A DNA stretch of 45,469 nt from Rhizobiaceae bacterium. GTDB lineage: Bacteria > Pseudomonadota > Alphaproteobacteria > Rhizobiales > Rhizobiaceae. Within the stretch, counting starts at the first letter, position 1, and the number at the start of each line of letters is the position of its first letter. The position numbers and the translations under genes were made by a program. The notes below the pieces were generated by a model. It was not told the origin of the DNA. It saw only the letters and a list, made by a program, of their open reading frames with translations, and did no database searches. Below are positions 26,513 through 36,010 of this stretch, in pieces. The stretch is from contig JABABQ010000039.1 in NCBI GenBank assembly GCA_014238155.1, positions 1-45,469 of the forward strand, given 5' to 3'.

Positions 26513-26742
26513 TCCAGCGTCACCTTCGACGTGCCCGTCAGCTTCGTCTTTTTCGACGCGCCGTTGCGGTGGTTCTTCTTGTTCTCTTCCGTGTCCGAAC
26601 TGAGATGATCGTCGAGTTCGGCGTTCAATATTCGCTCAGAAAGAGCCTTCTTCAACTCGTCGAAAAGACCGTCCTTGGCAAATGATTCTTGCGAATCGCG
26701 GCCAGCCAGAAACTGATCCAAAAGTTCTTTTTCAATAGCCAT
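26508..26742 (-). pseudogene. N-terminal fragment of an IS256-family transposase
   Basis: From the ATG at 26742 the frame MAIEKELLDQFLAGRDSQES through HRNGASKKTKLTGTSKVTLD matches the N-terminal 75 residues of IS256-family (mutator type) transposases. The DDE domain is lost: after about 26515 the sequence turns into the IS481/IS3-type fragment. Confidence 0.8.
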
Positions 26743-26789
26743 AATGATGTTTCCTTTCTTTTCATCATTGTGGCCTCACACACATAAAT

Positions 26790-27250
26790 TCTGACAGTCC
26801 CGATGAATGCGGCACCAACACCAAAATGGCAAGATCAACAGGCCGAAGCCTGCGTGGCAAGCGTTGCCGGGCCTCTGTTCCCCACGGACACTGGAAAACT
26901 ACCACGCTCGTGGCGGCGCTTACCACGTCCGGCATCGCTACTCCGATGATCCTGGACGGGCGATGGATGGCGAGATGTTCACGGCCTATGTCGCCCATGT
27001 TCTGGTCAAAGAACTACGGCCGGGGGATGTAGTCGTCATGAACAATCTTCCTGCACACAAGGTTGACGGGGTCCGTTCCAGTATTGAAGACGCCGGTGCA
27101 AAGCTGATGTACTTGCCGCCCTATTCGCCGAACTTCAATCCCATTGAAAAGGCGTTTTCACAAATCAAGGCTTCCTCAAAAAAGCGGCAGCGAGGACAAA
27201 AAAAACTCGATGCTGCAATTGCAGCTGCAATCGATGTTGTGTCACCTTAA
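26790..27250 (+). pseudogene. IS630-family transposase DDE domain, degenerate
   Basis: The plus strand carries the DDE half of an IS630-type transposase in two frames. The first frame has [15 protein letters not shown] (first catalytic Asp near 26801) and [14 protein letters not shown]; the second, after a one-base shift near 26955, has [21 protein letters not shown] to [19 protein letters not shown]. In the second catalytic block the usual D-N-L reads NNLPAHK, so the catalytic Asp is lost. The N-terminal half is missing, cut by the IS256 relic. It is a dead element. Confidence 0.85.
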
Positions 27251-27410
27251 AACGCAGTCAACTACTTCGCCGCATGCGGAAACGAAAGCGATACAGTGTG
27301 AAAGGAAAACGCTCTTGCGATAGACATGCTGAATATGGTGCCTTGATGTTTCATTTCGCCGCCTCGCGCTACAATAGCGCTCGCCTCTTTACAGTAGCAA
27401 GGATGGGACC

Positions 27411-28613
27411 TCACTTTACACGGTCGGTCAGGCCAGCGCCGAGAAAGGTGCGAAGTAGAATTTTAATGTCGAGCGGCAAGGTACGCAAAGCCAGATACTT
27501 GGCATCTAGCCGCGCAAGACGTCTTGGTTCGCTCATATCATTGCCATTTATTTGGGCGAGACCCGTAATGCCGCATTTAGCGTCCAACACATTGAGCGAA
27601 TTTCGTTCATTGATGAGATCTTTCTGAATTGGAAGACAAGGGCGCGGGCCGACCAGTGACATTTGATTGAGCAGTATGTTCCAGATTTGAGGTAGTTCGT
27701 CTAATTTCAGTTTTCGAAGTACTTGGCCTATTTTAGTAACTCGCGCAGCCGATATCTCATGCGTGCCTGCAGTCGGAGTCCCTGCGTGCATGGTTCGAAA
27801 TTTATAGCAGAAAAAGGGGTGACCGCATTTACCGATGCGCTCTTGAATGAAAAGAGCCGGTCCGGGTGACGTCAATTTGACTGCGATCCAGATCAATATC
27901 AGCAGCCACCAAAAAAGTCCTAGAACAGTCACGCAAAACAGCAAGTCCATCAGACGAGACCCGGCACAATAGGTTCGGTTTTTCATCTGCCGGTCGCTAA
28001 CAAAAATCTCGTCGCTAACCCCGGAATTAACAGTCGCAGCAATGGTTTTAGCCACAAGTCCTGAGTGGACCGTTGGCCGGAGGCTCGCAATTAGATCGAA
28101 GGCAAATGGACGGAGTTGAGGCGGTACTCGAAACAGAATTGACAGATTGCCAGCATAGCAATTATCACCATATACAGCCGGCAGGTTCAGGAGCGTCACT
28201 TCGAGATCAGCGACTTCATCGGCCAAGTAGTTTTCTGCTTCGATTTTGGATATTGCATAATTTGATGTCCGTCCCTCCATCGAATGAATAGTGGCGGGGT
28301 AGATTAAATGTCGGACTGCACTTTCACGCATCGCCAGAACAATAGTCTTCAGCAGCTCGACATTAACCTTCCGAAATTCCTCGAGGCTGAGTTCTGCATC
28401 CGAGTTGACTACAGCCAAATGAAGCACGGCATCTGCGCTTTTCAGAGCTGATGCGAGGTCACTATAATCAGCAAATTCACAATTATCAGGAATATGGGAA
28501 CCAAACCTTTCTTGATTTCGTCCAATCAACACCAGTTCAATGCCTCGGTCTAAAAGATGCGGCACGACCTGCTGTCCAACGAAGCCGGACGCACCGGTTA
28601 TAGCTATTCGCAT
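27411..28613 (-). CDS. SDR epimerase/reductase fused to phosphoglycosyltransferase
   Basis: A 400-residue fusion. Residues 1 to about 205 are an extended SDR with the NAD(P) loop GASGFVGQ (7-14) and the catalytic Y119-x3-K123 (NYAISKIEAE); it is shorter than free relatives (about 300), so part of the substrate lobe is reduced. Residues about 218-400 are a bacterial sugar transferase (monotopic PGT): a hydrophobic re-entrant helix, the YKFRTM stretch, the Asp-Glu catalytic dyad in KLDELPQIWN (about 303-304) and SLVGPRP. The PGT moves a sugar-1-phosphate from a UDP-sugar to undecaprenyl phosphate and starts repeat-unit synthesis at the inner membrane. The SDR probably shapes that same UDP-sugar. 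It is the last gene of its strand block, 8 bases after the GT4. Confidence 0.92.
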   Translation of the reverse strand: MRIAITGASGFVGQQVVPHLLDRGIELVLIGRNQERFGSHIPDNCEFADYSDLASALKSADAVLHLAVVNSDAELSLEEFRKVNVELLKTIVLAMRESAVRHLIYPATIHSMEGRTSNYAISKIEAENYLADEVADLEVTLLNLPAVYGDNCYAGNLSILFRVPPQLRPFAFDLIASLRPTVHSGLVAKTIAATVNSGVSDEIFVSDRQMKNRTYCAGSRLMDLLFCVTVLGLFWWLLILIWIAVKLTSPGPALFIQERIGKCGHPFFCYKFRTMHAGTPTAGTHEISAARVTKIGQVLRKLKLDELPQIWNILLNQMSLVGPRPCLPIQKDLINERNSLNVLDAKCGITGLAQINGNDMSEPRRLARLDAKYLALRTLPLDIKILLRTFLGAGLTDRVK

Positions 28614-28621
28614 TGAGACTG

Positions 28622-29860
28622 TTACCCGTCGTATTGGTGGCGACGCGCGGCAGCATCAATCAACCAGTTTTCGAGCCGGTCATATATCACTTTAGGTGCG
28701 AAATTGTTCAAGAAGTATTGCCTTCCGTTCCTACCCATTTGCTCACGTTTTTTTGTTTCCATATCCATCATCTCTACTATGCTGCGAGCCAATTCTTCTG
28801 GAGCACCGGGTGATGCGACAAGACCGGCTTTCGCAATTTTGATTGTTCGCGCGGCTTCACCGGCCAATGAGGCGATAATAGGTCGGCCACAAGCCATGTA
28901 GCACTGCAACTTGTAAGGTATAGTCAGGGAAAAGATGTCGCGATTCTTAAGTGAAATCAGCATCGCATCGGCATACGCAAAATACCCTGGCATGTTCTCT
29001 TCCGGTAGTCGGCCCAGAAATGTAATACGATCAGACACGCCACTGGCCTGCACCTGTCGCTTAACTTCGGGTAAATGACGACCGCTTCCGGCGATAACCC
29101 ATTGCAGCTTTGACCGGTGGTGTAACAGTTTAGCGGCTGCGATGATGGTTTCGAAGTCTTGACTTTCCCCGATGTTACCCGCGAACATTATGTAAAACGC
29201 ATCGGAATCTCCCAGCTTCTCTTTATGGGCGATCGCACCGCGTGGCTGGGGCTTGAATCCATCTGGCGCAGTGTTTGGAAATACATGGATCTTACTACTC
29301 TCAATACCGAACCTTTCTAACATTGGTCGAAAGGCAGGACTCTGTATCAGAACTATATCGGCGCGGCGATAAATCCATCCCGACATGCTGTGAAGCAGCC
29401 CAATGAGCAGTTTATTTCTCGTGTTCAGTGTATAAATAGCACTCTCTGGCCAGATATCCTGTACCCAACAGACCAGTGGCACCCGCCTGCGCCACTTTTG
29501 CACGATGGCTGGAATAATCAGAGTTACTGGAGATGGTTCGCTGGCAAAAATTACATCGGGTTTATGGGCAGATTTTACGACCGCAATGCTGCCTGATACG
29601 GCGTAGCTCAGATAGTTCCCGACTAGCGAAAACGCAGATTTTCCGCGTGCAAGTGTGCGTACGCGCTCGATTTCAATTCCCTGCCAGGTCTCGCTGCGAC
29701 GTAGCCGGTTGGAGTATCCGTCGAAGAATTTACCCGTTGGGTAATTGGGCACGGAAACGGTTGCCTTGATCGAATGACCACGGCGAACCAGTTCTTGTGC
29801 GATTGAATTATTGGAAAATTGCTCGGGGTGAAAATATTGGGAAATAAATGAAATTCTCAT
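28622..29860 (-). CDS. Glycosyltransferase family 4 (WcaI/WbuB-like)
   Basis: A 413-residue GT-B retaining glycosyltransferase. I start at the ATG at 29860 (MRISFISQYFHPEQFSNN), because family members begin there and the longer frame to 29989 adds an unrelated tail. The N-terminal half has the acceptor-side PNYPTGKFFDGY, and the C-terminal half has FAGNIGESQDFETII and the nucleotide-sugar site ending in a Glu-containing loop near GEAARTIKIAKAGLV. The nearest known types are WbuB/WcaI of O-antigen and colanic acid loci, often fucosyl or FucNAc transferases. This fits the CapEFG genes downstream, though the donor is not proven. It precedes the PGT fusion in the same operon. Confidence 0.85.
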   Translation of the reverse strand: MRISFISQYFHPEQFSNNSIAQELVRRGHSIKATVSVPNYPTGKFFDGYSNRLRRSETWQGIEIERVRTLARGKSAFSLVGNYLSYAVSGSIAVVKSAHKPDVIFASEPSPVTLIIPAIVQKWRRRVPLVCWVQDIWPESAIYTLNTRNKLLIGLLHSMSGWIYRRADIVLIQSPAFRPMLERFGIESSKIHVFPNTAPDGFKPQPRGAIAHKEKLGDSDAFYIMFAGNIGESQDFETIIAAAKLLHHRSKLQWVIAGSGRHLPEVKRQVQASGVSDRITFLGRLPEENMPGYFAYADAMLISLKNRDIFSLTIPYKLQCYMACGRPIIASLAGEAARTIKIAKAGLVASPGAPEELARSIVEMMDMETKKREQMGRNGRQYFLNNFAPKVIYDRLENWLIDAAARRHQYDG

Positions 29861-30349
29861 ATTGTTTTCAGTACGTATGGTAAGATTCCGAATTCTCAGG
29901 TTATTGCCAATCCCAAGGACAGAGTGGAAGCAGAATCGAAATATTGGATAATTGCGACCTATACAGCTTTTTCTTGCACTTGTCTTCATACAACGTCGAT
30001 GGTCAAAAGTGTTCGCGTATGACCATTTGCCGAAGTTGACGTTTTCTTGCGTGAATTAATGTCGGAGTGCCACTGCGCCAAAGTTGGCGCCACCCTGGCT
30101 ATTGAAATGTTTAACGAAATTTTGGCAGCTTCTGTTGAAACTGAATCCTTGATCCAATTTCCCCATATGAAATAGAATTGATTCTCGTGGTAGGAACCCA
30201 AGTCAGTCGATGTTTGGCAGCCATGGATTTCTCGTCCTGTCCAAATAGATCCAAGCAAATGGATAATTGCAATTATGGCGGAACGCACTTCCGGAATATA
30301 CTCCCTTATCACGGTACCAGCATATTATACGGCCATGCAGGATATGCTT
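29861..30349. other. Noncoding stretch between GT4 and IS3 relic
   Basis: About 490 bases hold no convincing gene. Several open frames cross it without motifs. The promoter of the GT4-PGT pair should lie here, but I see no clear boxes. Confidence 0.45.
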
Positions 30350-30475
30350 GGTGGACGAAACGGCCCGGAATATATCAGTGCCACGCTGCTGAACTGGGCC
30401 GCCAAGCGCTACATCACAATCATGCAGATTCAACCCGGCAAGCCCCAACAGAACGCATACATCGAGCTATCCCAA
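30350..30475 (+). pseudogene. IS3-family OrfB fragment
   Basis: Plus-strand codons from about 30359 read NGPEYISATLLNWA and then HIQPG-type IQPGKPQQNAYIEL, matching the second and third catalytic region of IS3-family (IS51/IS407-like) OrfB, where relatives have DNGPEF and PQQNAYIERFNRT. The Asp before NG is lost (R), and the frame leaves the family after IEL. The fragment ends two bases from the wzy stop codon, so an old insertion may have removed sequence here. Confidence 0.8.
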
Positions 30476-30476
30476 C

Positions 30477-31868
30477 TTAACTGATAGTGGCCTGAATAGA
30501 TCTTCGAACAACTTTGCGACCACTTATTATTGGTAAACATAACGACAACGTGAGGGCTGAGGGCAGCCAACTCATAAACCCTGTGAACGAGAACCAGCCA
30601 ATTGCCAGTATAATAGACATTCCCATTGAAAGATAAAAATATTGAACTCTGCCTCGATAGCGATTCGCGCCCAAATAACCAAACAAAACCCCAAATAAAG
30701 TGGCTAGTGGCAATCCAAATAGTCCGAAATTTGCCCACGTCTCACCGGGAATCGTCACCGCTTCGCCGGTATTTGGGTAGCCCAAAGCCGCAGTGATTTC
30801 GTAAGCACCGTAATTCTTTGGTTTGTTTTCCAGAATGCTGCGTGGCACATATCGGACCGCTTGATTGATCAGTGTAGATCCACTTAAGTATTCGGTTTCA
30901 TTTGGGAAGGCATGAACAATGTGAACCAGACTATATAACCCTGCTCCTTCCTTAAAACGACGAAATTCTTTACTGATTCCATCCTGAACACTGAAGCCCG
31001 CAACACCCCACTCTTTTGCGCTAATATAAGATCGTCCAGAGCCGTAAGCCGTGAACACGATGACGACCAGTGACATTGCCCAAATAAGTTTGCGACGTTG
31101 TCGACGACCTGCTTTTCGTGGTTCCATGACTTGATGTGACGCACGACCATAGACTTGTTTTCGAAACGCAAGATGTTGCCCGGCGAGCAACATTAGTCCG
31201 AACAATAACAAAGTGCCACGATAAAATGTCGAAGCGCTTACCAAAAACCCAACAACAACAAGGAACCACGCAGTTCGGCGTAGTCTTAATGTCCGCCGCT
31301 CTGCAAAAATAATCGCACACAGGCTCAAGGCCACATCGCGTGAAATCGCAGCCAACAAGGCGTTTGCTTGCTGAGAAAAAGTCTCGTTGGCCTCAAAAAC
31401 ACTTCGACGAAATTTCACCATCGATAAAAAATATTCGACGGGGCCTCCCAATAGTTCGATTACATTTAGCTGTGTAATCAGGTAAATGGTTAACGACAGG
31501 ACCAAAATGAAAAGCGCTCGTTTGCGTATTATATACGTGTTGTCGGTTTTGTTTGCGCTGTTTCCGACCAAAGCATATCCGGTTAAATAGCCAAGATAGA
31601 TAAATGCGAAGCTGATTCCTCCGACGAGTGCCCCAAAAGCCACGTCTTCTCTCGTGAATTTAGGAATATATGGGGGTTTATTTGGCATTTCGCCGGTTAT
31701 AATCATCGCGAGTGCAGGAATAAATAAATCGATCAAAACGAAACAGAAATACACCGAGAATATTGCCGTCAGGCCATGGCCCTTCAAAAAGTCGGAATAA
31801 GTTTTTGCGCCACCAATTAAGATCAGCAGGATTAAAAATATTGTGGCTAGGAGAATAATTACCATCAA
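30477..31868 (-). CDS. wzy: O-antigen/oligosaccharide repeat-unit polymerase
   Basis: A 463-residue multi-pass inner-membrane protein with about ten or eleven hydrophobic segments and a periplasmic loop between about residues 275 and 370. This is the layout of Wzy polymerases, which join lipid-linked repeat units in the periplasm. Wzy proteins share little sequence, so the call rests on the topology and the locus (Wzx at 43605, PGT at 27411). The C-terminus ends beside an IS3 relic, but the last helices look complete. It has its own strand block and is divergent from the GT4 at 32051. Confidence 0.75.
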   Translation of the reverse strand: MMVIILLATIFLILLILIGGAKTYSDFLKGHGLTAIFSVYFCFVLIDLFIPALAMIITGEMPNKPPYIPKFTREDVAFGALVGGISFAFIYLGYLTGYALVGNSANKTDNTYIIRKRALFILVLSLTIYLITQLNVIELLGGPVEYFLSMVKFRRSVFEANETFSQQANALLAAISRDVALSLCAIIFAERRTLRLRRTAWFLVVVGFLVSASTFYRGTLLLFGLMLLAGQHLAFRKQVYGRASHQVMEPRKAGRRQRRKLIWAMSLVVIVFTAYGSGRSYISAKEWGVAGFSVQDGISKEFRRFKEGAGLYSLVHIVHAFPNETEYLSGSTLINQAVRYVPRSILENKPKNYGAYEITAALGYPNTGEAVTIPGETWANFGLFGLPLATLFGVLFGYLGANRYRGRVQYFYLSMGMSIILAIGWFSFTGFMSWLPSALTLSLCLPIISGRKVVRRSIQATIS

Positions 31869-32050
31869 TAAAATACCATTGTTCGTGGCATCATGTTTTC
31901 TTAAACCCTTGATTCTGTAAGTGCTATCGACAACGAAATATTCACCGGAATAATAAATTTTCGCCTGGCTTCAAGTCGCCCATATAATTTCTTGTTTGGT
32001 TGTAATAGAGCTGACTGGAATTTTCAGTCACAAATGTCTGGGACACAATC

Positions 32051-33160
32051 GTGAAAATAGCAATCGTCACTGATATTCTATCGACCAATGGTGGGGGCCT
32101 GTCCAGCGTTACCAAGGGCCAATTGGAAGGGTTTCTTGCCAACGGAGCAGAAGCACGAGCTTTTGGCGTCGCCGACGACCTCTGGTATGAGGAACAACAT
32201 CGCTGGCCGAAAGCGAATGTACGGTCATTTTCTCCCGTCAGTTTGCGTACACCGATTGCGTTCCTGCAAATGAGTCGCGAAATCGTGGATTGGAAACCAG
32301 ATATCATCCACGTCAATGGGATTTGGTCTTATCACATCTACGCAGCATATAGAGCCAGCTCTTTACTCAGTGTTCCATATGTTGTCGCACCACATGGTAG
32401 TCTGGCACCAACCGCGCTGGCATTTTCGCCCACCAAGAAACGAATTGCCAATTTGATATATCACAAGAATTGTTTGCGCGGTGCTGCGACCATGATGGCT
32501 TCAACTAATACGGAAAATGATGAAATGCGCTCCTATGGGCTCTCCCAACCTGTAGAAATTGTAGGCAACGGCATTGATACAACTGGCCTGATAACAGATG
32601 GGAAGGCTCTGCATAGTGAGAGGCGAAAGCTTCTGTCATTGGGCCGACTTCATCCAATCAAGGGCCTCGACATTCTTGTCCGTGCTTGGGCAAAACTTGA
32701 GAACACGTTTCCCGAGTGGGACCTAATAATCGCGGGTCCGGACAATGATGGGTACAAAGCTGAATTGCAAGGAGTGGTGAATGAATCCGGCGCGTTGCGT
32801 GTCAGTTTTCCTGGTGCAGTTTATACCAACGAGAAGTTCGAACTTTATCATTCTGCCTCGGCATTTGTACTGCCTTCAAGAGCTGACAACTTTGCGCTAA
32901 CCGTTGTGGAATGTCTGACGACCGGAACGCCAGTTCTGGCGGCTCAAACCACCCCGTGGTCTGAGCTGGAAACAGTTGGTTGTGGTTGGTGGGCTTCACT
33001 TGACGATTTTGAAAACGCATTAATGCAATTGTTGGCCACTCCTGAAGATCAGCTCCAAAAGATGGGACAGGTCGGGCACAATTGGGCGACGAGTAATTAT
33101 ACCTGGCCAAAAGTTTGCGAAAAATTGCAATTGTTGTACCAGAAAAATTTAACAGGATGA
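32051..33160 (+). CDS. Glycosyltransferase family 4
   Basis: A 369-residue GT-B glycosyltransferase. The N-terminal part opens MKIAIVTDILSTNGGGLSSV with the glycine-rich acceptor loop. The C-terminal part has LLSLGRLHPIKGLDILVRAW and the donor-site motif SRADNFALTVVECLTTGTPV, the E-x7-E analogue in which the first Glu is Asp. It acts at the cytoplasmic face of the membrane on the growing repeat unit. It overlaps the following GT2 by ATGA. The sugar cannot be told from sequence. Confidence 0.9.
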   Translation: MKIAIVTDILSTNGGGLSSVTKGQLEGFLANGAEARAFGVADDLWYEEQHRWPKANVRSFSPVSLRTPIAFLQMSREIVDWKPDIIHVNGIWSYHIYAAYRASSLLSVPYVVAPHGSLAPTALAFSPTKKRIANLIYHKNCLRGAATMMASTNTENDEMRSYGLSQPVEIVGNGIDTTGLITDGKALHSERRKLLSLGRLHPIKGLDILVRAWAKLENTFPEWDLIIAGPDNDGYKAELQGVVNESGALRVSFPGAVYTNEKFELYHSASAFVLPSRADNFALTVVECLTTGTPVLAAQTTPWSELETVGCGWWASLDDFENALMQLLATPEDQLQKMGQVGHNWATSNYTWPKVCEKLQLLYQKNLTG

Positions 33161-34128
33161 AAATGATGCCAGCAGTATCCGTCGTGATGGCATGCTACAA
33201 CTCCATCCAGACCATTAATTCGGCAGTTGACAGCATATTGGCCCAGACGATGCGGGATTTCGAATTCATTATTATAGATGATGGATCCACGGACAATACT
33301 TTGGATTGTCTGGCGGAATATAAGGACCCAAGACTTCAAATAATCAAATCCGATGGCAATCAGGGTCTGACCAGAAGATTGAATGAGGGGCTTGGATTGG
33401 CTCGGGCCGATATTTTTGCCCGCATGGATGCCGACGATATATCCCACGTCGACCGACTTGCCCGACAGCTTGAACTTCTGAAATCCAATGCCGAAGTGCA
33501 CGGTGTATTTTCACAAGCCGAAATCATTGATACCGATGGCAATGTAACTGGGATTAGCCGTACTGACTTCGGTGGCCGTTCTCCGTTACAATATTTGCAA
33601 GACTGTGGAAATGTTCTCATTCATTCTACTGCAATGGTGCGGAAGAATTTGATCACACAACTAGGTGGGTATGACGATCAGCTGAGGACAAGGCAGGACT
33701 ATGACCTTTGGTTGAGATGCTTGGAGACTGGCTCCCAATTCATTGTGCTTTCGGAGCCTTTGCTGAAGTTGCGCGTACACAGTGGGTCGATTTCATCCCA
33801 AGGGCGGCAAAACTGGCAGCTCAATACGGTTGTAGCAGCGCGATCAATGCTTCGGACCAATGGTTCCCCGGATATCCCATCCATTGATGAACTTATGAGG
33901 GTCGCAAGACAATTGACTGCAGTGCAAAACTATGTGGATGCGGTCGACAGTAAGCGCCGATTGCGGTTGAGTAACGGCCCTTGGCGGATGTTGGAGGCCC
34001 TGAAAATATTGGCCGACCGTGGCCCCAAAGGACTTGCAGATGCGTTGAAACCCTCCTCCTTGGTCGATGCGCGTAATTCAATAGTAGAAGTTTTATATGA
34101 GAGCTCCACAGCGCAAAAAACTCAATGA
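33157..34128 (+). CDS. Glycosyltransferase family 2
   Basis: A 323-residue inverting GT-A glycosyltransferase. It opens PAVSVVMACYNSIQTINSAV with IIIDDGSTDNT, then the metal-binding RMDADD (D-x-D type) and a QDYDLWLR stretch near residue 190. I start at the ATG at 33157, which overlaps the GT4 stop (ATGA); an ATG six bases later has a better-spaced AGGA and is equally possible. The frame from 33115 is too long. It ends one base before the convergent asparagine synthase-like gene. Confidence 0.9.
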   Translation: MKMMPAVSVVMACYNSIQTINSAVDSILAQTMRDFEFIIIDDGSTDNTLDCLAEYKDPRLQIIKSDGNQGLTRRLNEGLGLARADIFARMDADDISHVDRLARQLELLKSNAEVHGVFSQAEIIDTDGNVTGISRTDFGGRSPLQYLQDCGNVLIHSTAMVRKNLITQLGGYDDQLRTRQDYDLWLRCLETGSQFIVLSEPLLKLRVHSGSISSQGRQNWQLNTVVAARSMLRTNGSPDIPSIDELMRVARQLTAVQNYVDAVDSKRRLRLSNGPWRMLEALKILADRGPKGLADALKPSSLVDARNSIVEVLYESSTAQKTQ

Positions 34129-34129
34129 G

Positions 34130-35995
34130 TTATGACATCAATCGTTGATGACGAACCAGAAAAGCCAGCGCAGCTAAGCGACTTGATAGATTGTGCGACT
34201 GGGCAGAAACTTGATCAAGGAAACAGTTTACTCCTTTTGATCGTAACCCTGCAATCGATTCTGCCGTATTCAGTTCAGCAAGCAAATTTTGGCTCAAGGA
34301 CGCGGTGGGCAGTGAAAATCCTTGTTTCCTGTCGACATTGAACCCAGCGGGAAGCAATCGGCGGGCCAGAGCTTTTTGCACCAATCGTGTTCCGCTGCGG
34401 GTTGCGCGTAAATGAGGAGGAATTTTGCGAAAGCAAAATTCTATGATCTGCTTATCCAGCCAGGGGGCACGCACCTCTAATGAGCAAGCCATCGAGGCCC
34501 GGTCCACTTTGGTTAGAATATCGCCGGGCAGATAGGTACTGAAATCCATCCGGGTCATTCCCTCGATGGGCGTCTTTCCCGTCGCGTATAATGTCTTGCG
34601 GACCAGCATCGGATTTTCCCAATCAAATTTTAGCGGCCCAGTCGTGTCTAAATCGATTAGCTGGCGTCTTTCCGATGTGTCGAAATATGGCGAATAAGCT
34701 ATTCGTAATCCTTGGCGTCCAATTCTGAGAGACCTTAAGAACGCTCGGCCTCGTGTTCCCAATTGGAGATGGCTGGCCAACTGACCCGCCATTTTTACGA
34801 GTGGGTCTGGCAAGTATCTCAATTGGTGCGCGACGCGTTGTGCCTGGGCGTAGGTTCCGTAACCTCCGAACAATTCGTCACCTCCGTCGCCGCCAAGAGC
34901 CACTGTCGCGAACTCTCGGGTGAGTTTTGAAATGAAATAGGTGGGCACAATTGAGCTGTCTGCCAATGGATCGCTAAAACTTGAAAACAAGGCGTTGGTG
35001 GAGAAGTCGAGTAATTCACGTCCATCGATGACATGGTGGTCGGTTCCAAAATAGTCAGATATCTGATGCGCGAATTTAGTTTCGTCGAATTTTCCATTGC
35101 CTGGAAAAGAAACATTGATTGTTCTGACGTTTGACGACGACCGCGCTGCGGCCGCGGTCACCAAGCTGGAATCGAGCCCCCCGGAGAGAAAAATAGCCAC
35201 GGGGACGTCACTTATTAGGCGTTTGCGTACCGACTCGCAGATCAAAGGTTCGAGTTCTTCGGCAAGTTCATCAAGGTTACGACCTTGTCCGTCCCACCCG
35301 CTCGGCAGCGACCAATAGGCGACCGATTGGGGCACATCTGCCCGCCCGCTTCGTAGGTCAATATGTAACATGTGACCCGGCTTTACCTGTTGGACTTCTT
35401 TATAAAAATTCAATTCTGGAAGAATGTAGCCCAGCGCCAAATATGAATTTAATCCATCGGCATCAATCTCACGCACCCCTTCCAGAACGGCCGGGTCGGA
35501 GCCAATACTGATACCTCCTGATTGATCCTGCCGAAAAAACAGCGGCTTTTCTCCAGCTCTGTCGCGGGCCAGAAAAAGCGACATTGGTTTTCCCTGCTCA
35601 TTGGTTTCCAAAATGGCGAGAGCAAACATTCCATCGAACCTTTGCAGAGCATCTTGTCCCCAGACTTCAAATGCATCCAGCAAGACTTCCGTATCTGAGC
35701 CACCTCGAAATTTTCTGCCGAGCAGTTCGAGTTCGGACCGTAGTTCTTGGAAGTTGTAAATTTCGCCGTTGAACGTTATCCAAAATTGTCCATTTTGGGA
35801 TTGCATCGGCTGCTTTCCCAAATCGGTCAATTCTACTATAGCCAGACGTCGATGACCGAGCGCAACCGTACCACAGTCGCTAATGAAGTGATGTGCACCA
35901 TCAGGACCCCGATGGTTCATTTGAGCAAGGCGACGATCTATGTCTTGACCACAAAGTTGACCTTCTGGATTAAATCGTCCGTATATTCCGCACAT
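34130..35995 (-). CDS. asnB: Asparagine synthase (glutamine-hydrolysing) family protein
   Basis: A 621-residue amidotransferase. The N-terminal Ntn domain starts MCGIYGRF, so Cys2 is the glutaminase nucleophile, and has the RGPDG and NGEIYN signatures. The C-terminal synthetase domain has the ATP-pyrophosphatase loop SGGLDSS (about residue 265). In polysaccharide clusters such proteins are thought to turn a uronic acid carboxyl into an amide, not to make free asparagine. That reading follows from the neighbours (sulfotransferase, methyltransferases, CapEFG). It is the last gene of the 37892-34130 block. Confidence 0.9.
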   Translation of the reverse strand: MCGIYGRFNPEGQLCGQDIDRRLAQMNHRGPDGAHHFISDCGTVALGHRRLAIVELTDLGKQPMQSQNGQFWITFNGEIYNFQELRSELELLGRKFRGGSDTEVLLDAFEVWGQDALQRFDGMFALAILETNEQGKPMSLFLARDRAGEKPLFFRQDQSGGISIGSDPAVLEGVREIDADGLNSYLALGYILPELNFYKEVQQVKPGHMLHIDLRSGRADVPQSVAYWSLPSGWDGQGRNLDELAEELEPLICESVRKRLISDVPVAIFLSGGLDSSLVTAAAARSSSNVRTINVSFPGNGKFDETKFAHQISDYFGTDHHVIDGRELLDFSTNALFSSFSDPLADSSIVPTYFISKLTREFATVALGGDGGDELFGGYGTYAQAQRVAHQLRYLPDPLVKMAGQLASHLQLGTRGRAFLRSLRIGRQGLRIAYSPYFDTSERRQLIDLDTTGPLKFDWENPMLVRKTLYATGKTPIEGMTRMDFSTYLPGDILTKVDRASMACSLEVRAPWLDKQIIEFCFRKIPPHLRATRSGTRLVQKALARRLLPAGFNVDRKQGFSLPTASLSQNLLAELNTAESIAGLRSKGVNCFLDQVSAQSHNLSSRLAALAFLVRHQRLMS

Positions 35996-36010
35996 CGGTT
36001 GCTACCTGCT

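Noticed and set aside
29986-30312. 108-codon minus-strand frame upstream of the GT4
   Set aside because: No motif or ribosome-binding site; it lies in a noncoding stretch next to the IS3 relic.
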